A stretch of DNA of 64,000 nt from positions 1 to 64,000 of the forward strand of contig PLYR01000125.1 of the NCBI GenBank assembly GCA_003153435.1. Direction: 5' to 3'. Both the position numbers and the translations under genes were made by a program. Source of the stretch: Bacteroidota bacterium. GTDB taxonomy: Bacteria; Bacteroidota; Bacteroidia; Palsa-965. Positions 55,865 to 64,000 of this stretch are shown here, in pieces; the stretch's first letter is position 1, and every line of letters starts with the position of its first letter. The notes below the pieces were generated by a model, which was given only the letters and a program-made list of their open reading frames with translations, was not told where the DNA came from and searched no databases.

Positions 55865-56611
55865 TTAAGCAGGGATGCCTTTGTAACCAGAGGGAAGAAA
55901 AATAAAATTCTGCTTATCCTGTTTCCTGAATTCAACCATTTGATTCTGCTCAATAACAAATACTGAGTAGCTCAGTTTTTTAAGTAGATCAAAGCATCGT
56001 GACCTATTTTCATTATCCCAAAGCTCTATATAGAGAATCGGATTGTTTTTTCGGAGCATTTCCTTTCCTCCTTCAAGTACGAAATATTCGAAATTTTCAA
56101 CGTCCATTTTTATGCCGGTAATCAGATCAGCTTGCATGACTTCCGGAATCAAATCAAGCTTATGAACCTCTACCGTGATCTTTTCACCCTCATTATTCTC
56201 CTGAATAGAATCATGGAGGACATGGCTCAGACCTTGCATCCGAACAGGACCGACCATAGGCATCACCATATTGACAGATCCTTCTTCATTTCCCAAGGCA
56301 AACTCCTTAACAGATACATTGGACAAATCATAGTGCTCAACAATTTTTATCAAGGCTTTCAGGTTTCGCGGCATGGGTTCGAACGCAATAACTTTCCGTT
56401 GCTTTTCACTTGCCAGGTGAACAGTCATAATGCCAATATTTGCCCCGATATCCAGAACGGTCCCTTCTTTGGGAAGAAGATTCAGGAAATAGAAAAAATC
56501 ACCTTCCTTTCGATCCTTTTTCAGGGTACGGATTTTGTACCTCGAAAAAAAATAAAGATAGTTCTCAAATCCCAGGATCGCCTGAAGGAAGTATTTTACG
56601 GCAGTCTTCAT
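55865..56611 (-). CDS. FkbM-family methyltransferase
   Basis: A 248-aa S-adenosylmethionine-dependent methyltransferase. SAM-binding motif I is 'GTVLDIGANIGIMTVHLA', followed by 'VIAFEPMPRNLKALIKI', then 'ITGIKMDVENFEYFVLEGG' and 'PILYIELW'. FkbM proteins usually O-methylate sugars or polyketides; here the flippase and glycosyltransferase neighbours point to a sugar of the surface polysaccharide. It is transcribed leftward with the flippase gene (95-bp gap). Confidence 0.9.
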   Translation of the reverse strand: MKTAVKYFLQAILGFENYLYFFSRYKIRTLKKDRKEGDFFYFLNLLPKEGTVLDIGANIGIMTVHLASEKQRKVIAFEPMPRNLKALIKIVEHYDLSNVSVKEFALGNEEGSVNMVMPMVGPVRMQGLSHVLHDSIQENNEGEKITVEVHKLDLIPEVMQADLITGIKMDVENFEYFVLEGGKEMLRKNNPILYIELWDNENRSRCFDLLKKLSYSVFVIEQNQMVEFRKQDKQNFIFLPSGYKGIPA

Positions 56612-56690
56612 AAAGCGGTCAAAATTATCACAAAAAGCGGAAGGAGAACATAGATTTTCGCTTAATTTCGTTTTCTCTTAATTACCCGCT

Positions 56691-57830
56691 TTGGAAATAG
56701 TTGTCAATACAAGGTTACTTATTAAAGATAAGCTAGATGGAATCGGCTGGTTCACCTATGAGACAATGAAACGGATTACCCGAGCTCATCCGGACGATCA
56801 TTTCGTTTTCGCGTTCGATCGTCAACCTGATCCAGAGATGATTTTTTCGGACAATATCACTCCACTTGTCCTCGCTCCGCAGGCCCGACATCCGATACTC
56901 TTCTGGGTATGGTTTGAGTTTTCAATAGGGAAACTGCTGTCTGATTTTAAACCTGATCTTTTTCTTTCCCCCGATGGTTATGTTCCATTACGTGGTTCTA
57001 CAAACAAACTGGCGGTCATTCATGATCTCAACTTTGCTCACTATCCTCAGGATTTGCCACGCTCGGTGCGTCTTTACTATAATTATTTCTTTCCACGCTT
57101 CGCCCAGAAAGCTACCCGCATCGCGACTGTTTCGGATTTTTCAAAAAAAGATATCATGCATACCTATGGAATTGCAGAAGATAAAATCGATATCGTATAC
57201 AACGGAGTTGGCCTGGGTTACAAGCCACTGGATTCAGTTTTGATTTCTGAGACGAGGAAGAAGTATACTAAGTCCTGCCCCTATTTTCTTTTTGTAGGAT
57301 CATTGCACCCTCGTAAAAATATTGGAAGGCTTATGCAAGCTTTCTCCCGGTTCAAAGAAAAAAGTTCTTCTCCAATAAAGTTACTCATCGTTGGTCATCG
57401 ATATTGGTGGACGAGTGAGCTGGAAGAAACATACATTACTCTTCCTCATAAAGACGAAGTAATTTTTACTGGTCGGCTGCAACAAGAAGAATTATATAAG
57501 GTGATGGCTTCTGCATTCGCACTCACGTATCTTCCTTATTTCGAAGGATTCGGAATCCCTCTCCTGGAAGCAATGAATTGTGCAGTGCCTGTCCTTTGCG
57601 CTGACACCTCCTCCCTCCCGGAAGTCGCAGCTCAGGCAGCCCTACTGGTAGATCCATTTTCTGTCGAAGCTATCACAGATGGTATGTTGAAGTTGAGCAA
57701 TGATGAAAATTTCAGGAATGGACTCATTGAAGCAGGGAATAAACGCAAGCAAGATTTTTCATGGGACAGAACGGCAAGTCTTCTCTGGGAATCTATGGAA
57801 AGAGCAGTTGCAGGAGGCAGGAAACAGTAA
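56691..57830 (+). CDS. Glycosyltransferase family 4 (GT1/WbpX-like) protein
   Basis: A 379-aa GT-B enzyme. N-terminal: 'EIVVNTRLLIKDKLDGIGW' and 'LFLSPDGYVPLRG'. C-terminal donor site: 'FLFVGSLHPRKNIGRLM', then 'LPYFEGFGIPLLEAMNCAVP' and 'DTSSLPEVAAQAALLVDP' (the EX7E motif). The start is TTG at 56691: an in-frame TAA at 56679 rules out anything upstream and the family begins exactly here. It is followed by rnhB after 15 bp. It probably belongs to the polysaccharide locus although it is on the other strand. Confidence 0.92.
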   Translation: MEIVVNTRLLIKDKLDGIGWFTYETMKRITRAHPDDHFVFAFDRQPDPEMIFSDNITPLVLAPQARHPILFWVWFEFSIGKLLSDFKPDLFLSPDGYVPLRGSTNKLAVIHDLNFAHYPQDLPRSVRLYYNYFFPRFAQKATRIATVSDFSKKDIMHTYGIAEDKIDIVYNGVGLGYKPLDSVLISETRKKYTKSCPYFLFVGSLHPRKNIGRLMQAFSRFKEKSSSPIKLLIVGHRYWWTSELEETYITLPHKDEVIFTGRLQQEELYKVMASAFALTYLPYFEGFGIPLLEAMNCAVPVLCADTSSLPEVAAQAALLVDPFSVEAITDGMLKLSNDENFRNGLIEAGNKRKQDFSWDRTASLLWESMERAVAGGRKQ

Positions 57831-57845
57831 AACAGATTAAAACAT

Positions 57846-58445
57846 ATGCTAAAGGGGAACCTGGATAAAACACGGAGAGAGGCTGGCTGTGATGAAGCCG
57901 GAAGAGGTTGTCTCGCCGGACCTGTGTTTGCAGCAGCGGTGATCCTTCCTACTAAATTCAAGCATCCCTTACTCAATGATTCTAAACAAATAAGCGACAA
58001 AGTACGCAAACTTCTCAGGCCTATTATTGAAGCAGAAGCACTTGCCTGGAATGTTTCACGCGTTGAGGCGGCTGAAATAGATGAGATCAATATCTTACAA
58101 GCTTCTATATTGGCCATGCACAGAGCGGTAAAAGGATTAAAGTTACCTCCTGAATTTCTACTCATTGACGGAAACCGCTTCAATAAGTTTGACAAAATTT
58201 CTCATCAGTGCATTATAGGTGGTGATGGGATCTACTTGAGTATAGCCGCAGCATCCGTTCTGGCAAAAACTTACAGAGATGATTATATGGATACTCTTCA
58301 CGAATCCTTTCCACATTATAACTGGTTAAGAAACAAAGGTTATGGAACCCTCTCCCATAGAAATGCCATTCGGACCTATGGCCCTTGTGACCATCACCGA
58401 AAATCATTCCGGCTTCTTCCTGACCAGCTCCAAATTAGTTTCTAA
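57846..58445 (+). CDS. rnhB: Ribonuclease HII
   Basis: Removes misincorporated ribonucleotides and RNA primers from DNA. The 199-aa protein has the catalytic acidic residues in '[20 protein letters not shown]' and 'FLLIDGNRF', and the conserved '[16 protein letters not shown]' and '[20 protein letters not shown]'. The length is typical. It follows the glycosyltransferase closely but the functions are unrelated. Confidence 0.96.
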   Translation: MLKGNLDKTRREAGCDEAGRGCLAGPVFAAAVILPTKFKHPLLNDSKQISDKVRKLLRPIIEAEALAWNVSRVEAAEIDEINILQASILAMHRAVKGLKLPPEFLLIDGNRFNKFDKISHQCIIGGDGIYLSIAAASVLAKTYRDDYMDTLHESFPHYNWLRNKGYGTLSHRNAIRTYGPCDHHRKSFRLLPDQLQISF

Positions 58446-58528
58446 TCCATGCGGATTCGATCATTCCTTCAAATAGGAAGATCAATCGTCTATTTCTGAT
58501 CACAGAATATGAAAATTAGCTGATGACC

Positions 58529-58611
58529 TTGGTAACTAAGGCCTTATATGATTTTAGACTATGGGCCGGGATTTGATTTTGAACATTATAATGTTAAATT
58601 TGAGTTACCAA
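58529..58611 (+). promoter_or_regulatory. Promoter with flanking inverted operator-like repeats
   Basis: The promoter elements TTTG (58572-58575) and TAAATTTG (58595-58602) have the ideal 19-bp spacer. TTGGTAACT (58529-58537) and its inverted copy AGTTACCAA (58603-58611) flank them, one upstream of -33 and one at the expected transcription start. The left copy also sits in a near-palindrome, CCTTGGTAACTAAGG. Repression by a dimeric regulator is plausible but unproven. The gene starts at 58643. Confidence 0.5.
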
Positions 58612-58642
58612 AAAGTCAATTCTGAGTACCTAAATTAATTCT

Positions 58643-59911
58643 ATGAATTTAAGATTTATTTATACAGCTGCCTTGTCGGCTATTCTTTTCAATTTCACAG
58701 CAAAAGCCCAGGTCGTAAAGATTCTTTTTGACGGAGCTCATGCGGAAACATGCAGTAATGCGGATTGGATTCCAGATGCTGATGTTGATGATATCAGTTT
58801 TTCAGGAGGACCAGCTTCTTGCTGCAGTGGAACCAAGTCTGACCCGCAGCGTTACCCTACCCCTGCTCAGTCTACTGTTACCGCTGGTACAGCCGAAAAC
58901 TATTGGAAAGGCGGGCTATCTGCATGGGGAATTGACTGTGCCAAGCACAATTACCAAGTTGAGTCCCTTCCGTGGAATGGAGTTTTAACCTATCAGGATG
59001 GGACCAATGCACAGGATCTGAGCAACTATACGATTCTCGTTATAGATGAACCCAATATAAAATTTACCACGGCTGAAAAAACAGCAATGATGACCTGGAT
59101 CCAAGCTGGAGGAAGACTTTTTATGATCTCTGATCATACCGGATCAGACAGAAATAGTGATGGCTGGGATTCTCCCATGATCTGGAACGATTTTCTTACA
59201 AACAATGGAGTGAACAACAATAACCCCTTTGGAATAAGTTATGACCTTGCAAATTTCTCTCAAACTACTACAAACGTTGCTAACCTTCCCGGCGATTCAT
59301 GTCTTCATGGACCAATGGGAAATGTCACAGAAGCGATGTGGAGTAATGGAACATCCATGACCATTGATCCAATAGCGAACCCTGCTGTCAAAGGAGTCAT
59401 TTATATGACGGGATCCTCAAATACAGGGAACACTGGAGTTATGTTTGCGCATTCCCGCTGTATGAAAGGAAAAATTGCAGCGATGGGTGACAGTTCTCCT
59501 CCGGATGATGGTACAGGCAACACTTCCTGTACACTTTATAACGGATATTTCTCCGATGCTGCGGGCAACCATCAACTCCTTATCATGAACGCTACTATTT
59601 GGCTTGCGACTAACGATGCACCACTGGATGTCTTCTCTCCTTCCTCCTTTATAAATGATGTTTCTTTTTTTCCAAATCCTGCCAATATTACTGCCAATAT
59701 TCGTTTCAGACTTGAAAACCAGGAAAAGATAAACATTACAGTTTGTGATTTGACAGGGCGGGAAGTGATGAAAGTGTCTGATGAGAATCTGTTGCCTGGA
59801 GAAAATGGAGTCACTTTCAGTACAGAGGCTCTTTCCGGTGGAGTCTACATATTTAAGATTGGCAGTTCTACCGGATGTTCTCAGGGTAGATTTGTCGTGG
59901 CACAACACTAA
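58643..59911 (+). CDS. Secreted T9SS type A cargo with amidotransferase-like (DUF4350-type) domain
   Basis: A 422-aa protein with a signal peptide (about 1-22, '...FNFTAKAQ'). The domain at about 23-320 starts 'VVKILFDGAHAETC' and contains 'YTILVIDEPNIKFTTAEKTA' then 'WIQAGGRLFMISDHTG', the pattern of the class I glutamine amidotransferase-like fold, as in DUF4350 proteins. Whether it has an active site is unclear, as no catalytic Cys-His-Glu triad is obvious. The C-terminal 80 residues ('FFPNPANITANIRFRL' to 'GRFVVAQH') are a type A T9SS sorting domain. Function unknown. Confidence 0.83.
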   Translation: MNLRFIYTAALSAILFNFTAKAQVVKILFDGAHAETCSNADWIPDADVDDISFSGGPASCCSGTKSDPQRYPTPAQSTVTAGTAENYWKGGLSAWGIDCAKHNYQVESLPWNGVLTYQDGTNAQDLSNYTILVIDEPNIKFTTAEKTAMMTWIQAGGRLFMISDHTGSDRNSDGWDSPMIWNDFLTNNGVNNNNPFGISYDLANFSQTTTNVANLPGDSCLHGPMGNVTEAMWSNGTSMTIDPIANPAVKGVIYMTGSSNTGNTGVMFAHSRCMKGKIAAMGDSSPPDDGTGNTSCTLYNGYFSDAAGNHQLLIMNATIWLATNDAPLDVFSPSSFINDVSFFPNPANITANIRFRLENQEKINITVCDLTGREVMKVSDENLLPGENGVTFSTEALSGGVYIFKIGSSTGCSQGRFVVAQH

Positions 59912-59963
59912 GCCAGACCAGAAAAATTCAGGAAATTCTGTACTTTAGCATTGCAAAACCGCC

Positions 59964-62672
59964 ATGCTGAGAAAATTATTGATTTCCTTTCTTGCAATCT
60001 TCCTAATTATAGCCTGCATTTTTTTTTACCAGAATCTACGCCAATCAAGGCCCAGTTCAGTGAATGCACTTGTCGCTATTCCCACAGATGCAGTATTTAT
60101 ATTGGAATCAAAGCAGACTCATACTCTTTTCAGACGGTTTGAAGAATCTAACATTATTTGGGAAGACCTGAAAGTAACACTTACCTTCCGTGAGCTCCGG
60201 AAAAATCTTTTATTTCTTGATTCATTACTCCAGGGAAACACCAAACTTTTGAAACTGGGGCTCGATGATCACCCCTTATATATATCTGCTCATCCAACGG
60301 AGAACACCTGCGCCTTTTTATTTTCCTATGCACTCCCTGACCTTAGTTTCAAAAATTCCTTTGAAGAAATTCTCGCCGCCAACTTTCACACAAAGTCTTT
60401 AAGGGATGAGGTCCTTTCATTAAGCACGAATGATCGCAAAGATATTTGCTACTACGCGTATACAAACGGTGTCCTGCTCTTTTCTCCAAGCGAAAACCTC
60501 ATCCGAAAAGCAATCTTACAAAGCAAGACGAATACTTCAGTGCTCAATGACAAAGGATTTGCCGAGGTGTACAATACATCCAAGTCCTCACGCTTTGATC
60601 TCCGGCTCTTCGTTAATTTTTCGAAGATTGCTTTATGGACCGGAGCCTTCTTGAATACCCATTATACTGACCTTCTCCGAAACGACTTTCCCATAGGAGG
60701 ATGGGCTGCAATGGATGCAAGCTTGAAACCGAAATCTGTCCTTCTGGATGGATTTGTTTCATATCATGCAGATTCTTGCTATCTAAATCTTTTCGCGGGC
60801 CAAGAAGCCCAGCATATGGATGCGTTAGGCGCAATGCCCTCCAATACAGCCAGTTTTATTTACGAAGGTTTTAGTGATTTTCATGATTACTACACAAAAT
60901 TTTCAGCTGTCCGGAAAAAAAGCATGCAAAATCAGCTTGACTCGATCAGCAAAAGGTACACAACAGATTTCTCGGCCCTATGCTCATCTTGGATAGAAAA
61001 TGAAGTGGCTAGTCTTATCACAGAACCTGGACCAGGTGCCATGGATTTAAGTTCCTGTACATTCATTCTGCTGAGATCCAACAATATCGAACATACCACT
61101 GCTGAGCTCTCAGCCCTTTGCGGTCTGGTATGTAAAACAGACAGCCTCAAAGCAGACTCGTCAGTGGTTGGAACGCATGTGATCAGGCATTTGAAAATAA
61201 GAGGAATACTCCCCCTGCTCTTGGGAGAATCATTTGCCGTTACAGAAAATTACTATACGGTTCTTGATAATTATCTCCTTTTCGGGAATAGTCCTGAAGC
61301 ATTGAAAAACTACCTTCATTTCATAGATAATGACCATTTCCTAAATAAAGACGGACATTATAATGAGTTCTCCTCTAACCTTTCTACGAAATGCAATCTG
61401 TTTGTTTATTCCAATATTGCGCGATCAACAGGTATCTACCAATCCTTCGCTTCGGAACAAACAGCGAAAGATATCTTTGCTTACTCCGATCTTTTCATAA
61501 AGTTTGAAGCCATAGGAGTACAATTCTCCTCGCAGGGAAATCTTGTTTATAACTCTACCTACCTTGAAGAAAACCCGATTTACAAGAAGGAAACTTCAAC
61601 TTTGTGGGAAACAAGACTTGACACTACCTTTCATAGATCACCTCAATTGCTTTTCAATCATCAGACACATAACCTGGATGTTTGTGTCCAGGATGACGGG
61701 AATAAGCTTTATCTGGTGAGCAGCACCGGCAAGATTCTCTGGAGCCGGAGCCTGACTGAAAAGATACAGGGGAAAATAGTTCAGGTGGATGCATTCTCCA
61801 ACAAAAAATTTCAAATGCTTTTTAATACACGAAACAGCATATACCTCATCGATCTGAATGGAAAAAATGTTGAAGGCTTTCCGGTCCAGCTCCCCTCACC
61901 TGCCTGTAACGGACTTACAGTAGTTGATTATGAAAACAAATCTGACTACAGAATCCTGATTGCATGTGCCGATAAACATATTCTGAATTACACTATTCAT
62001 GGAAAAAAGACCGAAGGATGGAAGGTTCCTGCAACTTCCGACACCGTTGTGGCTTCTATCATTCACGGTGTAGCGGGTCGTAAGGATTATATTATCGTGG
62101 CAGATCTTGGGGGTAAACTTTATGTTTATAATCGACATGGAGAGCCCCAGATTGAGTTGCATGAAAAGCTACCAAAACCACTTTACGGATTTAGTGTTGA
62201 TCCCGGAAGGGACCTAGCCCATTACAGAATTATAACCACCGATTCCTTAGGAAATATCTGCCGAATTTCTCTGGACGGGAAATCAGAACACATTTCCTTT
62301 AAGTTATTCAACACTAAACCTTGGTTCCTCTTTAGCGATTTGAATGCTGACCATATTCCTGAATTCATATTTCAGGAAGCGAATGAAGTGACTGTTTTTA
62401 CAGAAGACAAATCAGTCTTGTTCTCCTATCACTTTGATGATACGATTTTTCAACCCCCATTTTATCTTCAGGACCCATCTGGACACGGGCGTGTAGGGGT
62501 AGTGAACGAGAGCAAGGATGAGCTTTATCTTCTGAACGAAAGCGGAACCTTACCGGAAGGATTCCCATTGAGAGGTACTATACCCTTCTGCATTGGGGAC
62601 CTGAACCGTGACAATACCCTGCAATTAATTACAGGGGAAGGCAAAAATATATACGCTTACTCTATTCCCTAA
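59964..62672 (+). CDS. Large membrane-anchored protein with C-terminal beta-propeller, unknown function
   Basis: A 902-aa protein with an N-terminal transmembrane anchor (about 4-22, 'KLLISFLAIFLIIACIFF'). Residues about 30-530 are a mixed alpha/beta region ('ALVAIPTDAVFILESKQ', 'GWAAMDASLKPKSVLLDGF') that resembles DUF3352-type proteins; this match is tentative. Residues about 560-900 form a PQQ/VCBS-like propeller ('NKLYLVSSTGKILWSRSL', 'NSIYLIDLNGKNVEGFPV', 'GDLNRDNTLQLITGEGKN'). Large proteins with this layout are common in Bacteroidota and uncharacterised. It lies 52 bp after the T9SS cargo gene and 43 bp before the DUF5723-like gene. Confidence 0.8.
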   Translation: MLRKLLISFLAIFLIIACIFFYQNLRQSRPSSVNALVAIPTDAVFILESKQTHTLFRRFEESNIIWEDLKVTLTFRELRKNLLFLDSLLQGNTKLLKLGLDDHPLYISAHPTENTCAFLFSYALPDLSFKNSFEEILAANFHTKSLRDEVLSLSTNDRKDICYYAYTNGVLLFSPSENLIRKAILQSKTNTSVLNDKGFAEVYNTSKSSRFDLRLFVNFSKIALWTGAFLNTHYTDLLRNDFPIGGWAAMDASLKPKSVLLDGFVSYHADSCYLNLFAGQEAQHMDALGAMPSNTASFIYEGFSDFHDYYTKFSAVRKKSMQNQLDSISKRYTTDFSALCSSWIENEVASLITEPGPGAMDLSSCTFILLRSNNIEHTTAELSALCGLVCKTDSLKADSSVVGTHVIRHLKIRGILPLLLGESFAVTENYYTVLDNYLLFGNSPEALKNYLHFIDNDHFLNKDGHYNEFSSNLSTKCNLFVYSNIARSTGIYQSFASEQTAKDIFAYSDLFIKFEAIGVQFSSQGNLVYNSTYLEENPIYKKETSTLWETRLDTTFHRSPQLLFNHQTHNLDVCVQDDGNKLYLVSSTGKILWSRSLTEKIQGKIVQVDAFSNKKFQMLFNTRNSIYLIDLNGKNVEGFPVQLPSPACNGLTVVDYENKSDYRILIACADKHILNYTIHGKKTEGWKVPATSDTVVASIIHGVAGRKDYIIVADLGGKLYVYNRHGEPQIELHEKLPKPLYGFSVDPGRDLAHYRIITTDSLGNICRISLDGKSEHISFKLFNTKPWFLFSDLNADHIPEFIFQEANEVTVFTEDKSVLFSYHFDDTIFQPPFYLQDPSGHGRVGVVNESKDELYLLNESGTLPEGFPLRGTIPFCIGDLNRDNTLQLITGEGKNIYAYSIP

Positions 62673-62715
62673 ATGCTTAATTTAGACGATATTTGCGAAA
62701 CTCAGTCAACCCCCT

Positions 62716-64000
62716 ATGCTTAAAAAACTTACACTCCTCTTCTCATTCGTTTGTGTTCTGATATCCGGAATAAAAGCCCAGGATTTTATGGGATATTCTA
62801 TGAGCAATTATTCGGGGATCACTGGTGCATTTGTGAACCCCGCCAATATCGCTGACAGCCGATACCGCTTCGATATGGAACTGGCAGGTCTCGACTTTGG
62901 ACTTTCAAACAATTATGTTGGTTTGCTTAAGCAGCCTATAAATTACCCTCATCTCTTTACTAGCGACAAAAATTTCAAGGATGATTATCTGGTAGAAAAC
63001 CAAGCTAATGACAACAAAGCGATGTTATTGGTTGCGAGTATCCACCTTCCATCCTTTATGGTACGCATTAACCCAAAGAATTCGATTGGCTTCGAGTGTC
63101 GTGAACGGAATTATGTTCAATTCAATGGACTGGAACCTAATCTGGCCAAGCTTATCTACAATGGGTTCCACGACTCTACGCAGCTCCTTCAGACCTTTTC
63201 GAACAAAAATCTGAATCTCGACTTCAATTCCTGGATAGAATACGGATTAACCTTTGCACATGTGATCAGGAACAAGGACGAGCATTTTCTGAAAGCAGGA
63301 ATCACACTAAAGCTTCTTCAGGGTCTGGGAGGTGGTTATGCTTATATCAAGAACCTGAATTATAGGGTTACCACCAAAGACACACTCGACTTTTTTAACA
63401 CACAGATAGGATACCGTTATTCAAACAATTTCCCAACCACAGCAACACAGACTTACCAGGTAGGTTCGACCTATGGCTTTGGTGGAGACATTGGTGTGGT
63501 ATATGAATATCGTCCCGATTATGACAAATACAAATATGATATGGACGGGGAAACAAACCTGGACATGCGATGGAAAAACAAATATAAATTCAAGTTCGGT
63601 CTGAGTCTCCTTGATGTCGGAGGCATACGCTACACAAAAGGAGCAGGAGATGATCTCAGCGCTAATGTAAATCTTTGGGATGTTGCGAAATCGGGAGTGA
63701 AGAATCAACAGCAACTTGACTCCACCCTTCAAACCAAATTCGTAAAAACACCGAGCAGCAACACTTTTTATATGCGGCTGCCTACCACCATTAATTTTCA
63801 GGCCGACTATTGCATCTGGAAAGACTTTTATGCCGGTCTGATGGGAGTATATGCATTTCAATTCTCCAGTGATGTCAATAAAGTTTCAGAATTATCTAAA
63901 ATTGCAATTGTTCCCCGCTGGGACCATAAATGGTTTGGTGTTTACGTACCTGTATCTTATGATGCTTTCAAGAATTTCAATTATGGGATCAACCTTCGAC
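62716..64000 (+). CDS. DUF5723-like outer-membrane protein, N-terminal part only
   Basis: The frame starts at ATG 62716 and stays open to the window end (428 codons). Residues 1-22 are a signal peptide ('...CVLISGIKAQ'). The mature part begins 'DFMGYSMSNYSGITGAFVNP' and continues 'ANIADSRYRFDMELAGLDFG', the typical start of DUF5723 proteins, followed by barrel-like strands ('GITLKLLQGLGGGYAYI', 'FGLSLLDVGGIRY'). In Bacteroidota these often carry a C-terminal OmpA domain, which would lie outside the window. It is probably co-transcribed with the 902-aa gene (43-bp gap). Confidence 0.8.
   Translation, partial: MLKKLTLLFSFVCVLISGIKAQDFMGYSMSNYSGITGAFVNPANIADSRYRFDMELAGLDFGLSNNYVGLLKQPINYPHLFTSDKNFKDDYLVENQANDNKAMLLVASIHLPSFMVRINPKNSIGFECRERNYVQFNGLEPNLAKLIYNGFHDSTQLLQTFSNKNLNLDFNSWIEYGLTFAHVIRNKDEHFLKAGITLKLLQGLGGGYAYIKNLNYRVTTKDTLDFFNTQIGYRYSNNFPTTATQTYQVGSTYGFGGDIGVVYEYRPDYDKYKYDMDGETNLDMRWKNKYKFKFGLSLLDVGGIRYTKGAGDDLSANVNLWDVAKSGVKNQQQLDSTLQTKFVKTPSSNTFYMRLPTTINFQADYCIWKDFYAGLMGVYAFQFSSDVNKVSELSKIAIVPRWDHKWFGVYVPVSYDAFKNFNYGINLR

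Noticed and set aside
58459-58483. Hairpin GATC-A-TTCCT/AGGAA-GATC after rnhB as a terminator
   Set aside because: The stem is short with a bulge and no T tract follows on the plus strand.

Overview
The window is chromosomal DNA from a member of the phylum Bacteroidota. Several independent features point there: two secreted proteins with type A and one with type B (gliding-motility-associated) type IX secretion (T9SS) C-terminal domains, the T9SS regulator PorX, a type III glutamine synthetase, a fused SecDF, a fused LpxC-FabZ, and promoters of the TAnnTTTG (-7) class. Shine-Dalgarno motifs are mostly absent. I cannot place it below phylum level from sequence alone. I saw no rRNA, tRNA, CRISPR array, insertion sequence or prophage; the window looks like stable chromosome, about 95% coding.

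Layout. 1-7 kb: the start of a secreted TPR protein, glnN, tatA and secDF (nitrogen assimilation and protein export). 7-17 kb: an FG-GAP T9SS cargo, then an envelope cluster. In that cluster two paralogous outer-membrane barrels lie in divergent units, each coupled to a small exported protein (one with a heavy-metal-associated domain, one a lipoprotein). It continues with a small His/Cys protein, a TonB-dependent receptor, a cytochrome-c-like/beta-propeller lipoprotein and a DCC-family thiol protein. This is the most novel-looking part of the window; a metal-uptake or metal-handling role is inference. 17-24 kb: a retropepsin-like protein, mdh, a 1.1-kaa adhesin-like T9SS cargo and gyrB. 24-32.5 kb: a translationally coupled pair (1044-aa TPR protein and outer-membrane barrel), an FtsE-type ATPase and two glycosyltransferases.

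32.6-43 kb: housekeeping genes murB, aroA, a DUF349 protein, aroB and proline dehydrogenase. A leftward porX-tsaE-(alanine dehydrogenase-like)-DUF4258 operon follows. 43-50.7 kb: a rightward lipid A/translation cluster (63-aa ORF, HD hydrolase, lpxC-fabZ, lpxA, ABC ATPase, efp, lpxD) and a SpoIIE-type phosphatase. 50.6-57.8 kb: a surface-polysaccharide locus with an O-antigen-ligase-type polymerase, two tandem Wzz-like proteins, a flippase, an FkbM methyltransferase and a glycosyltransferase. 57.8-64 kb: rnhB, a T9SS cargo with an amidotransferase-like domain, a 902-aa membrane-anchored propeller protein of unknown role, and the start of a DUF5723-like protein cut by the window end.

The genes work together around the cell envelope: export (Tat, SecDF, T9SS control by PorX), lipid A, peptidoglycan precursor (MurB), polysaccharide assembly and outer-membrane barrels. 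Central metabolism (glnN, mdh, aroA/aroB, proline and alanine enzymes) is interspersed.
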